Assembly: GCF_014126825.1 (NCBI RefSeq)
Contig: NZ_CP059900.1
Location: forward strand, 2,370,954-2,434,953
Direction: 5' to 3'
DNA from: Tomitella gaofuii
Lineage (GTDB): Bacteria > Actinomycetota > Actinomycetes > Mycobacteriales > Mycobacteriaceae
Length of the DNA stretch: 64,000 nt
Position numbers and translations under genes: made by a program
Notes under the pieces: generated by a model
What the model saw: the letters and a program-made list of their open reading frames with translations, nothing else
Database searches by the model: none
Told to the model about the DNA's origin: nothing
Shown: one piece after another, positions 23,167-31,493 of the stretch
Numbering within the stretch: the first letter of the stretch is position 1
Layout: each line of letters begins with the position of its first letter

Positions 23167-26100
23167 ATGACGCTGAACCCTCGCGACCACGCCGCGGATG
23201 GCGCGGGTCCGCAGCCCACGGCGGGAATGCGGATTCTCGTCGCCAATCGCGGCGAGATCGCTGTGCGCATCATCCGCGCGATCCACGAACTCGGCGCCAC
23301 CGCCGTCGCCGTGCATCCCGACGACGACTCTGCATCGCTGCACGTGCGCCGGGCGGACGAGGCGGTCCGGCTTCCCGGGGCCGGCACGGCTGCATACCTG
23401 GACATCGACGCGGTCACCGGTGCGGCCGCCGACTCCCACTGCGATGCGCTGCACCCCGGCTACGGATTCCTCAGCGAGAATGCGGAATTCGCCCGGCGCT
23501 GCGCCGCTGCGGGAGTCACTTTCCTGGGGCCCGACGCCGACGTGCTCGCCATGCTCGGCGACAAGTCCCGCGCCCGCGCGCTCGCCGTCGACCACGGCGT
23601 CCCCGTCCTGCCCGGCACGGCCGGCCCCACGTCGCTCGAGGAGGTGCAGGAGTTCGCCACGGCGCACGGGCCGGTGATGATCAAGGCGGTCTCCGGCGGC
23701 GGCGGACGCGGCATGCGCGCCGTCACCGACCCGGCCGGGCTGGCCGACGCGTACGAACGCTGCGCGTCGGAGGCCCGCGCCGCCTTCGGCGACGACGCCC
23801 TCTACGTCGAACGCCTCGCGCTCGCGCCCCGGCACATCGAGATCCAGGTGGTCGGCGACGGCACCGGCGTGCAGCACCTCGGCGAACGCGACTGCAGCGT
23901 GCAGCGGCGCAATCAGAAGATCATCGAGATCGCACCCAGCCCGGCGCTCGGTCCCGAGTTGCGCGCTCGAATCATCGCCGACGCGCTGCGGCTCGCGTCG
24001 GCCCTCGACTATCGGGGATTGGGGACGTTCGAGTTCCTCGTCGACGGCGACGAGCACTACTTCATGGAGGCCAATCCGCGGCTGCAAGTCGAGCACACCG
24101 TCACCGAACAGATCTCCGGCGTCGACCTCGTCAGCACGCAGATCCGCGTGTGCACGGGCGCGAGCCTCGCCGCCGTGGGCCTGTCCGAGCCACCACCGCT
24201 GCACGGCTACGCCGTGCAGGCCCGCGTCAACTGCGAATCGCTCGACGAGACGGGCGCCCCGCTGCCCAGCAGCGGAACCATCACCGCGTTCGCGGTGCCA
24301 TCGGGGCCCAGTGTCCGCGTGGACACCTGCGGCTACACCGGATACCAGGTCAGCCCCCGCTACGACTCGCTGATCGCCAAGGTCATCGGCACGTCCGGCA
24401 CCTTCGCCGGTGCCGCCCGCCGCACGGCCGACGCGCTGGCCGAGTTCACCGTCGACGGCCCCGCCACCAACCTCGACCTGAATCACGCGATCCTCACAAA
24501 TGCGTCATTCCTGTCAGGCACATTCGATACGGGATTCATCGCCGAGAATGCCCCCGCACTGCTCGCCCACCGCCGCCCGCACGGCGACGGCGCCCCCGAC
24601 GAAGGCGCTGACGGGGCCGCTGACGCCGCGACCGCTTCGGACGAGTGGAACGCCCCGGCGGGCGCCCTCCGCATCGACGCGCCGATGGCCGGGGTGCTCG
24701 TCCGCCTCGGCGCCGCCGCCGGCGACATCGTCGGCGAGGGGACCGTGGTCGGCGTCGTCGAGGCCATGAAGATGGAGCATCCGGTGCGCGCCCCCGCTCC
24801 GCTCCGGATCGACGCGGTCCTGGCGGACGCGGGCGGGTTGGTCGAGGCCGGCCAGTGCCTGGCCTACGGAAGCCCCGCCGCGACGGCCACCGACACCCCA
24901 TCACGGCGCGACGACCGCTCCGAGGGCGAGGACAAGGACGACTGGTCGGCGGAGGTCGCCGAGATCGAACGTCGTCGCGCCGCCGCCCGTCAGATGGGCG
25001 GGCCGGACAAGGTCCGGCGGCAGCACGACTCGGGCCGGCGCACGGCGCGCGAACGCATCGACTCACTCGCCGACCCCGGCACGTTCCGCGAGATCGGAGC
25101 ACTCACCGCCTTCGTCGACTACGACGAGGACGGCACCGCCGTCGCGGTCCAGCCCGCAAACTTCGTGGCCGGCACCGCCGAGATCGACGGCCGCAAGACG
25201 GCCCTCGGCATCGACGACTTCACCGTCCGCGGCGGGGCCGGCGACGCGGCCATCCACGACAAGCAGATCTTCCTCGAGAGGTACGCGCGCGAGATGCGGC
25301 TGCCCATGGTCCGCCTGCTCGACGGCGCCAGCGGCGGCGGCAGCGTGAAGATGGTCCGCGACGCCGGCTTCAACTATGTGCCGGTCAATCCCGGGTGGGA
25401 CGCCGTCGTGGACCTGCTGTCGCTTGCTCCGGTGGTCTCGGTGGCCATGGGCCCGACCGTCGGACTCGGCGCGGCGCGCTTCGTCATGTCGCACCTGGCC
25501 GTCATGGTCGAGGGCACCAGTCAGCTGTTCACCGCCGGGCCGCCGGTCGTGTTCGGCGGGACGGGCGAAAAGCTCACCAAGGACGAACTCGGCGGTATCG
25601 CCGTGCATCGCCGCAACGGTTCTGTGGAACGCACTGCGTCAGACGAGGACGCGGCGATGGACACTGTCCGCCGGTTCCTCGGCTACCTGCCGCGCAACGT
25701 CTTCGAGCTGCCGCCGGTGCAGGAGCGGGTCGACCCGCCCGTCCGGCGCGCCGAGTCACTCCTCCGTGCGATCCCCCGGAGTAAGCGCACGGGATACGAC
25801 ATCGCCCCCATCCTGGACGCGGTGTTCGACGCCGGTTCGGTCTTCCCCTACGCCGAATACGGCGACAGCACCGTGACCGCGCTCGCGCGTCTCGACGGCC
25901 ATCCTGTGGGGGTGATCGGCACCGATCCGCGCCGGGGCGCGGCGATGTCGGTCGAGGGGGCCCAGGCCATCGGGCGGCTCGTGGACCTGTGCGAGACGTT
26001 CCACCTGCCGATCGTGAGCCTCACCGACCAGGCCGGCGTCAACATCGGATCGGCGGCCGAGTCACGCGCGTCCATCCGGGCGGGCGCCCGCGCGATCAGC

Positions 26101-26487
26101 GCCGTCTACCAGGCTCGCGTGCCGCAGGCGGAGGTGGTTCTCCGCCGCGTGTACGGCGTGGGCGGTGCAGGGATCGTCAACCGGCACCGCGCTTCCCGCA
26201 GCTGGGCGTGGCCGTCGGGAGACTGGGGATCCTTGCCCGCGCGCGGCGGGATCGAAGCCGCCTTCAAGGCCGAGATCGCCGCCAGCGGCGACCCCGAAGG
26301 TGCTGTCCGCCGCATCGGCGACGAGCTGGAACGGTACGCCTCGCCGCTGCGCACTGCAGAACACTTCGGCATCCAGGACCTCATCGATCCCCGCGACACG
26401 CGGCCACTGCTGTGCGACTGGGTGGCCGACGCCTACCGCGTGCTGCCGGAACTGCTCGGCCCTCCGTCGATGGGGATGCGGCCCTGA
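23167..26487 (+). CDS. Fused single-chain acyl-CoA carboxylase (BC-BCCP-CT)
   Basis: A 1106-aa multidomain enzyme that carboxylates an acyl-CoA using biotin, ATP and bicarbonate. Start ATG 23167 follows GGGAGG. Order: biotin carboxylase (residues ~20-460, MRILVANRGEIAVRIIRA, ATP-grasp glycine loop AVSGGGGRGMR, EANPRLQVEHTVTE), biotin carrier (~500-575, EAMKMEH with Lys535 as the biotin site), then carboxyltransferase alpha/beta halves (~590-1106, GGTGEKLTKDELGG and VYGVGGAGIVN). This matches the length and layout of actinobacterial long-chain acyl-CoA carboxylases that form homo-oligomers. It is followed by a CoA ligase and a TetR gene. The real acyl substrate cannot be decided here. Confidence 0.93.
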   Translation: MTLNPRDHAADGAGPQPTAGMRILVANRGEIAVRIIRAIHELGATAVAVHPDDDSASLHVRRADEAVRLPGAGTAAYLDIDAVTGAAADSHCDALHPGYGFLSENAEFARRCAAAGVTFLGPDADVLAMLGDKSRARALAVDHGVPVLPGTAGPTSLEEVQEFATAHGPVMIKAVSGGGGRGMRAVTDPAGLADAYERCASEARAAFGDDALYVERLALAPRHIEIQVVGDGTGVQHLGERDCSVQRRNQKIIEIAPSPALGPELRARIIADALRLASALDYRGLGTFEFLVDGDEHYFMEANPRLQVEHTVTEQISGVDLVSTQIRVCTGASLAAVGLSEPPPLHGYAVQARVNCESLDETGAPLPSSGTITAFAVPSGPSVRVDTCGYTGYQVSPRYDSLIAKVIGTSGTFAGAARRTADALAEFTVDGPATNLDLNHAILTNASFLSGTFDTGFIAENAPALLAHRRPHGDGAPDEGADGAADAATASDEWNAPAGALRIDAPMAGVLVRLGAAAGDIVGEGTVVGVVEAMKMEHPVRAPAPLRIDAVLADAGGLVEAGQCLAYGSPAATATDTPSRRDDRSEGEDKDDWSAEVAEIERRRAAARQMGGPDKVRRQHDSGRRTARERIDSLADPGTFREIGALTAFVDYDEDGTAVAVQPANFVAGTAEIDGRKTALGIDDFTVRGGAGDAAIHDKQIFLERYAREMRLPMVRLLDGASGGGSVKMVRDAGFNYVPVNPGWDAVVDLLSLAPVVSVAMGPTVGLGAARFVMSHLAVMVEGTSQLFTAGPPVVFGGTGEKLTKDELGGIAVHRRNGSVERTASDEDAAMDTVRRFLGYLPRNVFELPPVQERVDPPVRRAESLLRAIPRSKRTGYDIAPILDAVFDAGSVFPYAEYGDSTVTALARLDGHPVGVIGTDPRRGAAMSVEGAQAIGRLVDLCETFHLPIVSLTDQAGVNIGSAAESRASIRAGARAISAVYQARVPQAEVVLRRVYGVGGAGIVNRHRASRSWAWPSGDWGSLPARGGIEAAFKAEIAASGDPEGAVRRIGDELERYASPLRTAEHFGIQDLIDPRDTRPLLCDWVADAYRVLPELLGPPSMGMRP

Positions 26488-26545
26488 CCGGCAACCGCAC
26501 GACCACCAAAACGCATACTCCGCCCGCTATCGAAAGCGAAGAACA

Positions 26546-28267
26546 ATGGACGACACCGCACTGACGGAACTGCTGACGGCCGACGGCGAAACCGCAGTCG
26601 AACGGCTCGATCACTGGGCCGAAGTCGCCGGCGACAAGCCCTTCTTCTACTACGGCGAAGACGACCTGACGCTGACCTACGCCGAGTTCGGCCGCCGCAC
26701 CGACGCCATCGCCGGCAACCTGAAGCGCCTCGGTGTGCACAAGGGCGACCCGGTCAGCGTGTTCACCACCAACCCGCTCGCCGCCGCTCTGGCGATGTTC
26801 GGCGTCTGGAAGGCCGGGGCCGTCTACAGCCCGGTCAACTTCGCCTACACCGGACGCCTGCTGACCTATCAGCTCGACGACACCGCGCCCGCCATGGTGA
26901 TCACGGACGCGAAGCTCATCGGCGCGCTCAATGACGTCGCACCGGAGCTGGCGTCCGCTCCTCAGGTGTGCGTCTACGAGCCGGCCGAGGGCGCCCACGA
27001 TCACGTGCCCCACCGCCCGCCGACCGACGGCCGATTCACCGATGTCGCCTGGTCCCGACTCACCGCGGAGGCAGCGCGCCCGCAGGTGACGATCGCCGCA
27101 CACGACCCCGCGAACATCGTCTACACGTCCGGCACCACGGGACCGGCGAAGGGCGTCCTGCAGCCCCACCGCTGGATGAACCAGTACACCTTCGCATTCC
27201 GGCGGACGCTGACGCCCGACGATGTGGTGTACAACGATCTGCCGCTGTACCACGTGGGAGGGGCGGTCGAGAACGTCGTCCGCGCCGCCTGGGCGGGATG
27301 CACGGTGGCCGTGTGGGACCGGTTCAGCCCCAGCGAGTTCTGGCGGCGCATCGAGCGGTCGGGGGCCACCACCGCGATCCTCCTCGACGTGATGATCCCC
27401 TGGCTGGTCAAAGCCCCGGAGAGCCCGCGAGACCAGGACAACACGCTGAACAAGGTCTATATGCAGCCCTTTCCCGCCAACCATGCCGAGGTGGCCCGGC
27501 GATTCGGCTTCGACTTCGTGCTCGGCGGATTCGGCCAAACGGAGTCCGGCAATCCGCTGGCGGTGTACGTCGAGGAGTGCGCGCCCGGTGAAGGCACACC
27601 CGCCGACACGTACGTGGGCCTCGACCATGCGCAGATCACGGAGCGCGCCGGCGAGATCGGCGTACAGGTCCTCGGCCCTAGGGAGGCCGACCGGCGGGGA
27701 CTCATGGGGCTGCCCACGCCCCTGTTCGAGGTGGCGGTGCTCGACGACTCCGACAATCGTTGTGCACCTGGCAAGGTAGGCGAGCTCGCCTTCCGACCGA
27801 AGCTGCCTTCACTGCTGTTCACCGAATACCTCGGCAAGCCCGAAGCGACGGTGCGCGCATGGCGCAACCTGTGGTTCCACACCGGCGACTCGGCCGTCGA
27901 GACCGACGACGGCGCGTTCGCCTTCGTCGACAGGCTCGGCGACCGTATCCGTGTGCGCGGCGAGAACCTCTCGTCCTTCCAGGTCGAGGAGGTCATGAAC
28001 GGCCACGACGCGATCGCACTGGTGACGGCGTTTCCGATCCCCAGCGCCGAAGGTGACGAGGACGACATCGTCGTGTACGCGACCCCGGCGGAAGGCTCGT
28101 CGGTGACCGCGGAGGAGCTGCAGGAGTATGCGACGCGGAACATGCCCAAATACATGCGCCCGCGCCACATCCGAATCGTCGACGAGATCCCGAGGACGCC
28201 GACCAACAAGATCGAGAAGTACAAGCTCCGCGGGAGGATCCTCGGCGAGCTCGGCCGTGACGGATAA
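26546..28267 (+). CDS. AMP-dependent acyl-CoA ligase (CaiC-like)
   Basis: A 573-aa ANL-superfamily enzyme; ATG 26546 follows GAAAGCGAAGA. Motifs: P-loop-like YTSGTTGPAKGV (about residues 192-203), the A5 block GFGQTESG, the aspartate motif WFHTGDSA, hinge DRLGDRIRVRGENLSSFQVE and the A10 lysine region PTNKIEKYKLR. It resembles crotonobetaine/carnitine-CoA and related acid-CoA ligases more than long-chain fatty acyl ligases. It lies 58 bases after the carboxylase, so its product may be the carboxylase substrate. Cytosolic. Confidence 0.88.
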   Translation: MDDTALTELLTADGETAVERLDHWAEVAGDKPFFYYGEDDLTLTYAEFGRRTDAIAGNLKRLGVHKGDPVSVFTTNPLAAALAMFGVWKAGAVYSPVNFAYTGRLLTYQLDDTAPAMVITDAKLIGALNDVAPELASAPQVCVYEPAEGAHDHVPHRPPTDGRFTDVAWSRLTAEAARPQVTIAAHDPANIVYTSGTTGPAKGVLQPHRWMNQYTFAFRRTLTPDDVVYNDLPLYHVGGAVENVVRAAWAGCTVAVWDRFSPSEFWRRIERSGATTAILLDVMIPWLVKAPESPRDQDNTLNKVYMQPFPANHAEVARRFGFDFVLGGFGQTESGNPLAVYVEECAPGEGTPADTYVGLDHAQITERAGEIGVQVLGPREADRRGLMGLPTPLFEVAVLDDSDNRCAPGKVGELAFRPKLPSLLFTEYLGKPEATVRAWRNLWFHTGDSAVETDDGAFAFVDRLGDRIRVRGENLSSFQVEEVMNGHDAIALVTAFPIPSAEGDEDDIVVYATPAEGSSVTAEELQEYATRNMPKYMRPRHIRIVDEIPRTPTNKIEKYKLRGRILGELGRDG

Positions 28268-28276
28268 TCGCGGATC

Positions 28277-28933
28277 ATGGTGAGCGAACCAGGGAACGAC
28301 GATGCGGCGGCACCCGACTGGGCGGCGGCGCGGCAACGGCGCGCGACCGCGGACAACGTCACGCGGGGCGCGCTCCTGGAGGCCGCGGCCCGCGTGTTCG
28401 CCCGCAAGGGCTTCGCCGCCACGTCCGTCGGCGACGTCACCAACGAAGCCCGGGTGTCGAGGTCCGCGTTCTACGCCTACTTCCGTAGCAAGCACGAGAC
28501 CTTCCTCATGGTGGCGGGCCAGGTGAGGGACGATTTCCTGCACGCTCACGAGCTCCCCGGCAATCTCGATCCACGGGCGATGGGTCGGGCATCGATTGCG
28601 GCATTCCTGACCGCCCATGCGCAGTACTCGGCGCTGCTCACCGTCATCGAGCACGAGGCCGGAGCCGATTCCGAGATAGACGCGATCTGGCACGAGATGC
28701 AGAGGCGCCCGGCCCGGCGGATGGCCCGGTACGTCCGCGACCTCGCCGCGCAGGACCAGGCCGATCCCGTCGCCGAGCCCGAAATGCTCGCGGAGTCGAT
28801 GTTCGCCCTGTTCCGCCGCTTCGGCGCCGAGCTCGCCGTGGACACGATAGACGCCGCCGACCCGACGAGCCGATTCGCGCGACGAGTGGACGAACTCACC
28901 GCCGTCTACCTGCGCTTGATCGGCGCCGAGTAA
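28277..28933 (+). CDS. TetR-family transcriptional regulator
   Basis: A 218-aa protein 9 bases after the ligase stop. The N-terminal HTH is at residues ~29-75 (LLEAAARVFARKGFAATSVGDVT...SRSAFYAYFRSKHE), and the helical C-terminal domain presumably binds an acyl-CoA or acid. Being last in the carboxylase-ligase operon, it is the obvious candidate to bind the TTGACA-N4-TGTCAA palindrome at 23055, giving feedback control of its own operon. The length is slightly above the family norm because of an acidic N-terminal extension. Confidence 0.88.
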   Translation: MVSEPGNDDAAAPDWAAARQRRATADNVTRGALLEAAARVFARKGFAATSVGDVTNEARVSRSAFYAYFRSKHETFLMVAGQVRDDFLHAHELPGNLDPRAMGRASIAAFLTAHAQYSALLTVIEHEAGADSEIDAIWHEMQRRPARRMARYVRDLAAQDQADPVAEPEMLAESMFALFRRFGAELAVDTIDAADPTSRFARRVDELTAVYLRLIGAE

Positions 28934-29054
28934 GAAGAGCCGTCGGCGGCACGACCGCGCACATTGCCGTGGCGAACCCGCTTGCCGGCCCCTCGTACAG
29001 CCCGCGTAGGGCGACGACGCCCGTGCCACCCCCTCCGGCGATACGCTGCCGACC

Positions 29055-30539
29055 ATGACCTTCGATCCGCGTACACCCGTTCTCGTCGGCGGCGGCCAGG
29101 TGTCGGAGCACGACGGCGGCATCGAACCGGTGGATCTGATCGCCGAGGCCGCCCGGGCCGCTGCCGCCGAGGCCGGATCACCTCGGCTCCTCGAATCCCT
29201 CGATACGGTCTGGCTCTCGCGGATCCTCTCGTGGCCGTACCGCGACCCGGGCCTCCTCGTGGCGGACCGCATCGGAGCTGTCCCCCGCCACACCGGCTAC
29301 AGCGGCACCGCGGGGAGTGTTCCGCAGGTCCTTCTCGCGCGTGCCGCCGAAGACATCGCCGCCGGCCGCCGCGACGCCGTCCTGGTCGGCGGTGCCGAAT
29401 CCTGGCGCACCCTGATGAAGCTGCGCGCACAGGACCGCACACCCGAGTGGACGGTGCAGCCGGAAACCATCGAACCGGCCGAGAATCTGGTCCCGGACGT
29501 GCCGATGGGCGCCGAGGCCGAGAAACGCATCGGCTTCACCCGGCCCGCGCACATATACCCGCTGTTCGACGACGCGCTGCGCCTACGGCTCGGACGCACG
29601 CGCTCCGTGCACCGCGACGCGCTCGGACGGTTGTGGTCACGGATGAGCCGCGTGGCGGCCGAGAACCCGCATGCCTGGTCACGCGAAGCCCTGCCCGCGC
29701 AGCAGATCACGACGCCGAGCCCCGAGAACCGCATGATCGCCTCTCCGTATACCAAGCGGATGAACTCGAACAACATGGTCGACCAGGCGGCGGCTCTGCT
29801 GATGTGCTCGGCCGCGACCGCGGACGCGCTGGGTATCGCACGCGACCGATGGGTCTTCCCCCATGCAAGCGTCGACGGCCATGACACCTACGCGATCGCC
29901 GAACGGCCCGCGCTCGATCGCTGTCATGCGATACGTATCGGCGGACAACGGGCGCTGGAGCTCAGCGGCATCGGCCTCGACGACATCGCCTATGTGGACC
30001 TGTACTCCTGCTTCCCGTCGGCGGTCCAGATCGCCGCGCGCGAGCTCGGGCTGCCACTCGACGACCCCGCCCGCCCGCTGACCGTCACGGGCGGGCTGTC
30101 CTTCGCCGGCGGACCATGGTGCAACTACTCGGCGCACGCGGTCGCGAGCATTGCCGAGCGTCTCCGCGACAACCCCGGCAATTACGGACTGGTCACCGCG
30201 AACAGCGGTTACCTGACCAAACAGGCGATCGGGGTGTACAGCACCGAGCCGCCGGCGAGCGGATTCCGCCGTGCCGACGTGCAGGCCGAGATCGACCGTG
30301 TCCCGACAGTCCGGGCTCTCGACACCTACGCCGGACCCGCCACCGCGGAGGCGTCCACCGTCGTCTACGACCGGTCCGGCGAACCCGAACGCGCCTTCCT
30401 CGCCGCCCGCACTTCCGGAGGCGAGCGGGTGCTGGCCGTCTCTCAGGACGACGCCGACATCGACGCACTCGTGTCCTGCGAGGAGGCTTCGATGCCGGTC
30501 GACATCGACGCCGACGGCACGTTCCACGTGTCCGGGTAG
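29055..30539 (+). CDS. Thiolase-like protein (TLP1/SCPx-related) lacking the usual active-site Cys
   Basis: A 494-aa thiolase-fold protein, longer than ordinary thiolases (~390 aa) by a C-terminal domain of about 90 residues that looks beta-rich. Where thiolases have the nucleophilic CxS, this one reads YSGTAGSVPQ. The NEAF block is replaced by YSCFPSAVQIAARELG, and GGxIALGHP by GGPWCNYSAH. These changes are typical of TLP1-type thiolase-like proteins, whose reaction is poorly defined. It is separated by 121 bases from the TetR gene and has no RBS-rich leader. Likely role: acyl-CoA or sterol-CoA handling; function not assignable. Confidence 0.8.
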   Translation: MTFDPRTPVLVGGGQVSEHDGGIEPVDLIAEAARAAAAEAGSPRLLESLDTVWLSRILSWPYRDPGLLVADRIGAVPRHTGYSGTAGSVPQVLLARAAEDIAAGRRDAVLVGGAESWRTLMKLRAQDRTPEWTVQPETIEPAENLVPDVPMGAEAEKRIGFTRPAHIYPLFDDALRLRLGRTRSVHRDALGRLWSRMSRVAAENPHAWSREALPAQQITTPSPENRMIASPYTKRMNSNNMVDQAAALLMCSAATADALGIARDRWVFPHASVDGHDTYAIAERPALDRCHAIRIGGQRALELSGIGLDDIAYVDLYSCFPSAVQIAARELGLPLDDPARPLTVTGGLSFAGGPWCNYSAHAVASIAERLRDNPGNYGLVTANSGYLTKQAIGVYSTEPPASGFRRADVQAEIDRVPTVRALDTYAGPATAEASTVVYDRSGEPERAFLAARTSGGERVLAVSQDDADIDALVSCEEASMPVDIDADGTFHVSG

Positions 30540-30617
30540 CACAGGCGTGGCGGGCGCACCGGCCACCTCGCGCTGTGCACCGCCGGGTCGAACCGGCGAC
30601 GGGGCGCCTCCCCTCAC

Positions 30618-31214
30618 CTATGGCCGCGCGGTCACCATGGCGATGAGCCTGTCGATGTCCTCGACCTCCGGCGCCGGCAGGTTGCCGCGGGCGTGGATGA
30701 ACCCCACTCCCGCGTAGACCATCACCCCGGCCCGCAGGCGCGCGTCCTGCTCGTCGAAGCCGAGCTCGCGCATCGTCGCCTCGACGACGTCGAAGATCCG
30801 CCGGTCGAGCACGCGCACGGACTCGGCAACCTGTTCGTTGGTGCGCGCCCAGTCCCGGATCGCCCGCTCGACCGTCCAGGAGCCCTCCGCGAGCAGCATC
30901 CGCGACATCACTCCGAGGCGTTCGTCGACGGGGAGCGACTCCAGGTCGTCCAGGCCGCGCACGGCGTCGTTCTGGCGCCCGCACCAGTGATCGGCGGTCG
31001 CGGCCATCAGCGATCGCAGGTCGGCGAAGTGCCAGTAGAAGCTGCCCTTCGTCACGCCGAGCCGGGCGCACAACGTGGAGATCTTCACGGCGGCCACGCC
31101 GTCCTCTACGAGGAGCGCGAGCGCCGCCGTCGTCCAATCGTCGACGCCGAGGCGGCCTGACTGCGGAGCGGCCGCGTCAGCCTCCGGGCCACCCGTCCTA
31201 CTGTTCCGGCCCAC
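30618..31214 (-). CDS. TetR-family regulator of the multicopper oxidase cassette
   Basis: 198 aa from GTG 31214, chosen because GGAGGTGAG lies 5-10 bases upstream; the frame is open to 31286. The HTH region is WTTAALALLVEDGVAAVKIS...LGVTKGSFYWHF, with the family's YWHF helix end. It is divergent from the multicopper oxidase gene at 31494. A perfect 16-bp palindrome (31393-31408) sits between them and overlaps its own -10, so self-repression and control of the cassette are likely. Ligand unknown. Confidence 0.88.
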   Translation of the reverse strand: MGRNSRTGGPEADAAAPQSGRLGVDDWTTAALALLVEDGVAAVKISTLCARLGVTKGSFYWHFADLRSLMAATADHWCGRQNDAVRGLDDLESLPVDERLGVMSRMLLAEGSWTVERAIRDWARTNEQVAESVRVLDRRIFDVVEATMRELGFDEQDARLRAGVMVYAGVGFIHARGNLPAPEVEDIDRLIAMVTARP

Positions 31215-31392
31215 GACCTCACCTCCGGCTTCCGCGCACCCGAAACGCACGATACGCACCCGAGGACGTAAAGGACTGATGGACATGCCGACACCGCGTC
31301 GTCTCCGGCCCCGGGTGCCCGGCGGCCGGCTCCGTCGTCGTGGGGCATCCGTCGTGCGGCATCACCGATATCCGCACAACCTGGCCCCACAC

Positions 31393-31408
31393 CATACCGT
31401 ACGGTATG
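31393..31408. promoter_or_regulatory. Perfect palindromic operator CATACCGTACGGTATG
   Basis: A 16-bp perfect palindrome in the divergent gap between the TetR gene and the multicopper oxidase gene. On the minus strand it overlaps a -10-like TATGGT (31396-31391); on the plus strand, TATGTT (31405-31410). Size and symmetry fit a TetR dimer site. Confidence 0.72.
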
Positions 31409-31493
31409 TTTAGCTTTGAGATGCGGATCACACCGCGCGGCGATCGGATCACGCCCGATCCGCGGGTCCGATGCCGGAGAGGAGGACGCGCGC

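Noticed and set aside
22984-24486. 500-aa minus-strand frame upstream of and inside the carboxylase gene
   Set aside because: Antisense to the biotin carboxylase domain and crossing its promoter.
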